33,738 bases of DNA from Labilithrix sp. (lineage in GTDB: Bacteria > Myxococcota_A > Polyangia > Polyangiales > Polyangiaceae), in NCBI GenBank assembly GCA_019637195.1, contig JAHBWA010000098.1, positions 1 through 33,738 of the forward strand, written 5' to 3'. The notes below the pieces were generated by a model. That model was not told where the DNA came from and ran no database searches. It saw only the letters and a program-made list of their open reading frames with translations. The position numbers and the translations under genes were made by a program. Shown here piece after piece: positions 29,353-33,738 of this stretch (within the stretch, counting starts at the first letter, position 1; every line of letters starts with the position of its first letter).

Positions 29353-31137
29353 ATGACCTCTCGACGCACCTTAGTACAGCTGCCCACAAGAATGTACCCG
29401 TCGGTCGCCGCGCTCGGGATCGCCGCGCTCGCGCTCGTCGAGACGCTGCCGGCGCCCGCGCGCGCCGCCGCTCCGCCGAGCGCGACGGGGCAGAGCTACG
29501 CCGTCAGCACGGATCACGCGGACGCCACGCGTGCCGCCCTGGACGTCCTCGCGAGCGGGGGCAGCGCGGCCGACGGCGCGATCGCCGCCGCGCTCGCGCT
29601 CGGCGTCGTGAACCCGTCGGCGAGCGGGATCGGCGGCGGCGGCTTCGCGCTCGTGTATTCGGCGAAGGACAAGAAGGTCACGGCCCTCGATTTTCGTGAG
29701 ACCGCGCCGGCGCGCTTCTCTGCGGACGTCTTGTGGCCGCCCGAGCCGCCGGGCCCGGCGAAGCCGCGCTGGGCGTTCCGCGGAGTGAGGGGCGGCGTGG
29801 TCGGGGTGCCGGGCGAGCCGGCGGGGCTCGAGCTCTTGTCGCGCCGCTTCGGGAGAAAGTCGCTGGCGGACGTCGCCGCGCCCGCCGTTCGGCTCGCGCG
29901 CGGGGGCTTCTACGTCGGGGCGCACACCGCCGAGCAGGTCGCCCTCGGCAAGGAGCGCGTCCAGGCGGCGCCGTCGCTGGCGGCGGTCTTCCTCCCCGGA
30001 GGCCGCGCCGTGCCGTTCGCGGCGCGCGTGCGCAGGCCCGACCTCGCCGCGACGCTGGCGCGGTTCGGCGTCGAGGGGAAGCGCTCGATCTACGAGGGCA
30101 CGGCCGCCGAGAAGATCGTCGCCGCGGTGAGGGCCGCGGGCGGCACGATGACGGCGGAGGACCTCGCCGGCTACACGGTCGAAGAGCGCGCGCCGCTCGC
30201 GCGGACCTACGACGGCCGCTCCGTCTACACGATGCCCGCGCCCTCGGCGGGCGGGCTCATGCTCCTCGAGGTCCTCGGGATGTACGGCGCGTCTCCGAGC
30301 TCGCCGCTCGCGTCGATGGGCCACGGCTCGAGCGCGTACATCCACACGCTCGCCGAGGCGATGCGCGGCGCGTTCGCCGATCGAGCGCGCATCGCGGGCG
30401 ATCCGGCCCTTCCCCTCGTCGGACCGGCGAAGGCGGCGCACGCCAGCGTCGCCGCGGCCTACGACGCGGCGCTCGATCCGGCGGCGCTCGCCGCGCGCCG
30501 GGCGCGGATCGACCCGAACAAGACGCGGGCGCCCTCCGAGCTCGTCACGAAGGAGAAGGGCACGAGCCACCTCGTCGTCGCCGACGCCGAGGGCAACGTG
30601 GTCTCGCTCACGACGACGATCAACGGCGCGTTCGGCGCGAGCCTCGTGCCCGAAGGCACCGGGATCCTCCTCAACGACGAGCTCGAGGATTTCACCCACC
30701 CCGACGACGCGAAGGCCTTCGGCCTCGCGGACGGCGGACCGAACCGGCCGCGCCCGCGCGCGCGCCCCGTCTCGAGCATGACGCCGGCGATCGTGCTCGA
30801 GGACGGCGCGCCGCTCCTCGCGCTCGGCGGCTCCGGGGGCCCGCGGATCGCGACCGGCACGACGCAGGCGGCGCTCGCGCGGCTCGTCTTCGGCCTCGAT
30901 CCGAGCGCGTGCGTCTCGGCGCCCCGCTTTCACACGCAGGGCGTCGAGCTGTTCGTGGACACGGACGTCCCGGCGGACGTGCGCGCCGGGCTCGAGAAGC
31001 GCGGCGAGACCGTGCGCGACGAGCCCTTCGGCGGTGCGGCGGTGCAGATGATCGCGTGGCGGCGCGAGGCCGGGCAGCCCGCGCGGATGCTCGCGGCGAG
31101 CGATCCGCGGAAGGCCGGCTTCTCCGCCGCCCGCTGA
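29353..31137 (+). CDS. ggt: Gamma-glutamyltransferase
   Basis: 594 residues. A signal peptide (after MTSRRTLVQLP) exports it. The large subunit shows GGSAADGAIAAALALGVVNPSASGIGGGGF and DFRETAP. The autoprocessing site is before Thr404 (KGTSHLVVAD); this Thr becomes the N-terminal nucleophile of the small subunit, which contains GGSGGPRIATGTTQA (near 493-507). It cleaves the gamma-glutamyl bond of glutathione in the periplasm. ATG at 29353 gives a positively charged signal peptide and is preferred; ATG at 29392 is possible. Divergent from gshB, so glutathione synthesis and breakdown genes share one very short intergenic region. Confidence 0.95.
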   Translation: MTSRRTLVQLPTRMYPSVAALGIAALALVETLPAPARAAAPPSATGQSYAVSTDHADATRAALDVLASGGSAADGAIAAALALGVVNPSASGIGGGGFALVYSAKDKKVTALDFRETAPARFSADVLWPPEPPGPAKPRWAFRGVRGGVVGVPGEPAGLELLSRRFGRKSLADVAAPAVRLARGGFYVGAHTAEQVALGKERVQAAPSLAAVFLPGGRAVPFAARVRRPDLAATLARFGVEGKRSIYEGTAAEKIVAAVRAAGGTMTAEDLAGYTVEERAPLARTYDGRSVYTMPAPSAGGLMLLEVLGMYGASPSSPLASMGHGSSAYIHTLAEAMRGAFADRARIAGDPALPLVGPAKAAHASVAAAYDAALDPAALAARRARIDPNKTRAPSELVTKEKGTSHLVVADAEGNVVSLTTTINGAFGASLVPEGTGILLNDELEDFTHPDDAKAFGLADGGPNRPRPRARPVSSMTPAIVLEDGAPLLALGGSGGPRIATGTTQAALARLVFGLDPSACVSAPRFHTQGVELFVDTDVPADVRAGLEKRGETVRDEPFGGAAVQMIAWRREAGQPARMLAASDPRKAGFSAAR

Positions 31138-31140
31138 GCG

Positions 31141-32079
31141 CTACTCGCGGTCCGCCGCCACGACGTACTGCGCGCTCGCGTCTTCGAGATCGCTCGCGAC
31201 GGCGTAGCCCACCTGGCCGTGCTGGGCGACGGCCAGCGAGTAGCCGTGCGCCTGACCCACGCGGACCTGCGCCGTCCCGACGGCGCGCGGCGCGAGGTGC
31301 TCGGCGCTGCGGATCTGCACGCGCCGCGGATCGTAGATGAAGACGCTCACGCGCTGGACGCCGCCGTTCGCCTGGGCGATCTCGTACTGGAGCATCGCCG
31401 CGCGCTCGCCGCCCTGGACGGGCAGGAGCCGGCCGCCGACGAACCGCGCGTTCTTCTCGAGCTGCGGGACGTGCACCGGCACGCCGACCTCGCGCTCGAA
31501 GGCGCGGACCTCCTTCGGATCCGGCGTCTCGGGCCGGATCGGGCGGCGATGCACGTCGACGAACTGGTTGACGAGCTCGTCGTTGCTGAAGCCGGCGCCG
31601 AGGCGCGCGGAGCCGTCCGCGCCGGCCATCGGCTGCTGCCCGGCGAATCCCCACGCGAGGGCGATCGCCGCGGCGGCGCTGAGGGGGAGCATCGTCCGCC
31701 AGTGCCGGAGCATCGCCGGACGGCCGGCGCCGAGCTCGGCTTCGCCGGTCGCCGAGAGCTCGGCGGCCGCGACGACGGCGGCTTCGGCGGCCTCGGCGCG
31801 CTGCTTGGCGTCGCGCGCGCTCTGGCCTGCCATCGCGGAGAGCATGCGCGCCCGCACGTCGTCCGGCGTCGTGGTCTTCACGCCCTTCTTCAGGGAGCCG
31901 CGGATCGCGCAGTCGAGCGCGACGCGCTCGCGGCACGTCTCGCATCGTCCGAGGTGGTCGTCGACCTCGAGGGTCCTGGCGGCGTCGAGCTGACCGTCGG
32001 CGTGCGCGCCGAGCAGGCGAGCCACCGAACCACAACGCGACGCTTCACGATCGACTGGAGGAATCACTGCACCAATCAA
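31141..32079 (-). CDS. Anti-sigma factor with zinc-finger (ZAS-like) domain
   Basis: 312 residues. The N-terminal anti-sigma zinc domain has Cys16 and His42-x3-Cys46-x2-Cys49 (DHLGRCETCRERV), the pattern of zf-HC2/ZAS anti-sigma factors. A cytoplasmic Ala-rich helix (about 88-115) precedes one membrane segment (LPLSAAAAIALAWGFA, about 132-147). The remaining 160 residues form an extracytoplasmic domain (VGVPVHVPQLEKNARFVGGRLLPV) with a pattern seen in other myxobacterial anti-sigma proteins. The ATG overlaps the sigma factor stop as ATGA, so it almost certainly controls that sigma factor. Confidence 0.93.
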   Translation of the reverse strand: MIGAVIPPVDREASRCGSVARLLGAHADGQLDAARTLEVDDHLGRCETCRERVALDCAIRGSLKKGVKTTTPDDVRARMLSAMAGQSARDAKQRAEAAEAAVVAAAELSATGEAELGAGRPAMLRHWRTMLPLSAAAAIALAWGFAGQQPMAGADGSARLGAGFSNDELVNQFVDVHRRPIRPETPDPKEVRAFEREVGVPVHVPQLEKNARFVGGRLLPVQGGERAAMLQYEIAQANGGVQRVSVFIYDPRRVQIRSAEHLAPRAVGTAQVRVGQAHGYSLAVAQHGQVGYAVASDLEDASAQYVVAADRE

Positions 32080-32738
32080 GCGGAGGCCCTCCTCTTGGCC
32101 CGGTAAGCCGCGAGATCCGCGGGCTGGTCGTTCGCGCGCTCGCTCACCGGTTCGCCCTTCACGATACCGAGTGCGAGCGCATGATTGTACAAAGAACGCT
32201 GAAGGAGCTTCCGCCCCCGATGGAGGCGGCTCATCACGGTGCCGATGGGGCAGCCCATGATCTGCGCGATCTCCTCGTAGCTGAACTCCTCGACGTCGCA
32301 GAGGATGACCGCGATCTTGAACTCGGTCGGCAGCGCGTCGAGCGCGCGCTGGACCTCACCCTCGACGATGGGCATGAGCGCCGCTTGCTCGGGATCGCGC
32401 AGCTGGCGCATGGTCGAGGCGCTGACCCAGCCGTCCACGAGCGGATCGGCGTCGGGGCCCTCGAGCACCGAGCGCTCGAGCCCGCCGCGCCGGTACTTGT
32501 TGATGAAGGTGTTCGTCAGGATCCGGAAGAGCCACGCCTTCAGGTTGGTCCCGGCGTGGAACTGTTCCCTCGCGCGCATCGCCTTCAGGAGGGTGTCCTG
32601 GACGAGATCCTCGGCTTCGGAGGGGTTACGCGTGAGTTTGCACGCGACCGCGTAGAGGGCGTCGAGATGCCCGACGGCCTCTTCGGCGAAGGTGTCCGAG
32701 GTGGTCCTGGCGGGCGGAGGCGTAGAAAGGAGGCTCAT
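32076..32738 (-). CDS. ECF-type RNA polymerase sigma factor
   Basis: 220 residues. Region 2 (about 25-88): LYAVACKLTRNPSEAEDLVQDTLLKAM and LKAWLFRILTNTFINKYRR. Region 4 (about 130-185): LDALPTEFKIAVILCDVEEFSYEEIAQIMGCPIGTVMSRLHRGRKLL, the typical RpoE-like helix-turn-helix. There is no region 1 or 3, as expected for group 4. It is co-transcribed with an overlapping membrane anti-sigma factor, so probably released by an envelope signal. Its leader carries an inverted repeat next to the start codon. Confidence 0.96.
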   Translation of the reverse strand: MSLLSTPPPARTTSDTFAEEAVGHLDALYAVACKLTRNPSEAEDLVQDTLLKAMRAREQFHAGTNLKAWLFRILTNTFINKYRRGGLERSVLEGPDADPLVDGWVSASTMRQLRDPEQAALMPIVEGEVQRALDALPTEFKIAVILCDVEEFSYEEIAQIMGCPIGTVMSRLHRGRKLLQRSLYNHALALGIVKGEPVSERANDQPADLAAYRAKRRASA

Positions 32739-32746
32739 CGTGGGTC

Positions 32747-32773
32747 GTTACGCCTTTCTCTGTCGGGCGTAAC
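32747..32773 (-). promoter_or_regulatory. Perfect 8-bp inverted repeat in the ECF sigma factor leader
   Basis: GTTACGCC (32747-32754) and GGCGTAAC (32766-32773) are exact inverted complements separated by 11 bp. The nearer arm is only 8 bases from the ATG. No clear Shine-Dalgarno lies outside the element, so it could be an operator or an RNA hairpin affecting translation. An autoregulatory site is possible. Confidence 0.6.
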
Positions 32774-32943
32774 TCCCATGTTAAGTCGACTATTCCGACG
32801 ATCTACCTCAGCAGAAACCTTTGCCTATTTGTCTCGAGCAGAGGCGAGCGCCCCTTCCTCCGCGTCAATTCGACGCCTCTCCGGGGGAGATCGGCCGCTG
32901 CGTCTTCGCGACCGAAGGCGCGCAAAGCCGCGGCGCTGGACGT

Positions 32944-33591
32944 CTACGACCGGTCCCGGTCGCCCATGGCCTCGAGCTTCGCCTCGAGCTCCTCGATACG
33001 GGTGTTCAGGCGTTTGATCTCGTGCTGGAGCTGCTGCCACGGCAAGAGATTCGGGACGACCGCCTTCACGCGCTCGTCGATCTTCGTCTGCCAGTCCTCC
33101 CACGTCTCCTTGGCCTGCTCGACGAGGCTCGGCTTGCCCGGAGAGGACGCGGGGGCCGCCGGTACGGCTCCGTTCTCGCGCTCGCTCTCCTCGGCCACCG
33201 CGCCGTCGGTCAGCGACGTCTTGCTGGGCGGCTCGCTCTTGACGGCGCCCGGGATGAGCCGCCCGATCGGACCCTCGCGGAGGTCGGAGAGGACCTTCTC
33301 CGTCCGCTGGTGGATCAGATCCTTGAGCGTCTGGAGCGGGACGTTGCGGCTCGAGGACGCCTTCTGCTTCTGCTCCTCGTAGATGATCTGCGCGAGGGTG
33401 ACCTCGGTGAGGTCCTCTTTCGTGTTGTTGTCGATGATCTGGACTTCTTCGCCGCCGCGGACCATCTCCGCGATCTGAAGGAGCGTCACATAGCGGCTGT
33501 CCTTCGTGTCGTAGAGCTTTCGGTTGGAGTACCGCTTGATGACGCGCCGCGGCCGGTCATCCGTAACGTTCTCTTGGACCTTGTTTTCCAC
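32944..33591 (-). CDS. PhaR-like polyhydroxyalkanoate synthesis regulator
   Basis: 215 residues. The N-terminal PHB/PHA accumulation regulator DNA-binding domain is clear (about 13-75): VIKRYSNRKLYDTKDSRYVTL, QIAEMVRGGEEVQIIDNNTKEDLTEVTLAQII. A linker rich in Pro/Ser/Glu (about 115-155) follows, then a C-terminal amphipathic or coiled-coil segment (WQQLQHEIKRLNTRIEELEAKLEAM). Family members bind PHA granules or promoters and repress phasin genes. The GTG at 33589-33591 (complement) was chosen because AGGAG lies 5 bases before it; the frame stays open to 33621 with no better start. Confidence 0.9.
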   Translation of the reverse strand: MENKVQENVTDDRPRRVIKRYSNRKLYDTKDSRYVTLLQIAEMVRGGEEVQIIDNNTKEDLTEVTLAQIIYEEQKQKASSSRNVPLQTLKDLIHQRTEKVLSDLREGPIGRLIPGAVKSEPPSKTSLTDGAVAEESERENGAVPAAPASSPGKPSLVEQAKETWEDWQTKIDERVKAVVPNLLPWQQLQHEIKRLNTRIEELEAKLEAMGDRDRS

Positions 33592-33738
33592 GGGAGCTCC
33601 TGGGGATCCACGATACACCAACGCGCAGCGTCGAGAAGCTTCCTCGAAACCTCTCCGAAACGTTTCGTCCGTGACAGATTCTCTTGTCCTTCATGAGGTT
33701 ACTGCCGGCTACGGCGCCGTGGGCCGCTTCGCGGGCGG

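Overview
This is about 34 kb of very GC-rich DNA with strongly GC-biased third codon positions, tightly packed genes and many ATGA/GTGA gene overlaps. The gene content points to a large-genome myxobacterium (Myxococcota, probably a Polyangiales-like lineage). Pointers are a CdnL/CarD RNA-polymerase-binding protein, an AgmX-type lipoprotein, a transmembrane Ser/Thr kinase, tandem FHA domains, many Cys-rich or Asp/Gly-rich lipoproteins, an ECF sigma/anti-sigma pair and a PhaR-type regulator. This is inferred from gene content only; there is no rRNA or tRNA marker in the window.

Layout. 1-4865: the 3' part of a membrane-anchored FGE/SUMF-domain protein, cinA, a two-gene operon (rpe then an HExxH lipoprotein, minus strand) and a divergent GNAT acetyltransferase. 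5015-7174: a Cys-rich lipoprotein, a cyclic-nucleotide-binding protein and two overlapping small lipoproteins that share the motif LNPQPLPP. 7310-9518: an ABC ATPase, a polytopic membrane protein with Cys pairs and a NosL-like lipoprotein, which look like a metal (copper) handling cassette with no nitrous oxide reductase nearby. 9772-14332: a small unknown protein, cdnL, a long non-coding stretch, a Ppx/GppA phosphatase, an OmpA-type lipoprotein and a histone H1-like protein with a clear promoter and terminator. 14701-17285: a TrmB-like regulator overlapping a 580-residue protein of unknown function. 17493-20703: a frameshifted gene remnant, a methyltransferase, an AgmX-type lipoprotein, a Cys-rich lipoprotein and an HNH endonuclease. 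20897-25721: a CcmE-like protein with Cys at the heme-attachment position, an unknown protein, a TPR protein, an FAD/NAD oxidoreductase and a transmembrane kinase. 25918-27318: a rhodanese-like domain joined to a domain carrying beta-carbonic-anhydrase metal motifs. 27361-31137: an FHA protein downstream of gshB (glutathione synthase), with ggt (gamma-glutamyltransferase) divergent from gshB. 31141-33591: anti-sigma factor, ECF sigma factor and PhaR-like regulator, all on the minus strand.

Functional links. cinA (nucleotide repair), rpe (pentose phosphate), gshB and ggt (glutathione turnover) are housekeeping or redox functions. The NosL cassette and the CcmE-like protein are cell-envelope metal or heme functions. 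The remainder is mostly envelope lipoproteins and signalling.

The most unusual structural observation is that direct repeats lie across or just after the stop codons of at least five genes (near 2294, 6627, 11469, 12642 and 20065, with a weaker case near 27361). In each case the last codons, usually with the stop codon, occur again just downstream. No complete novel defence or mobile system was recognised, and there is no CRISPR array, transposase, integrase or RNA gene that I can support.
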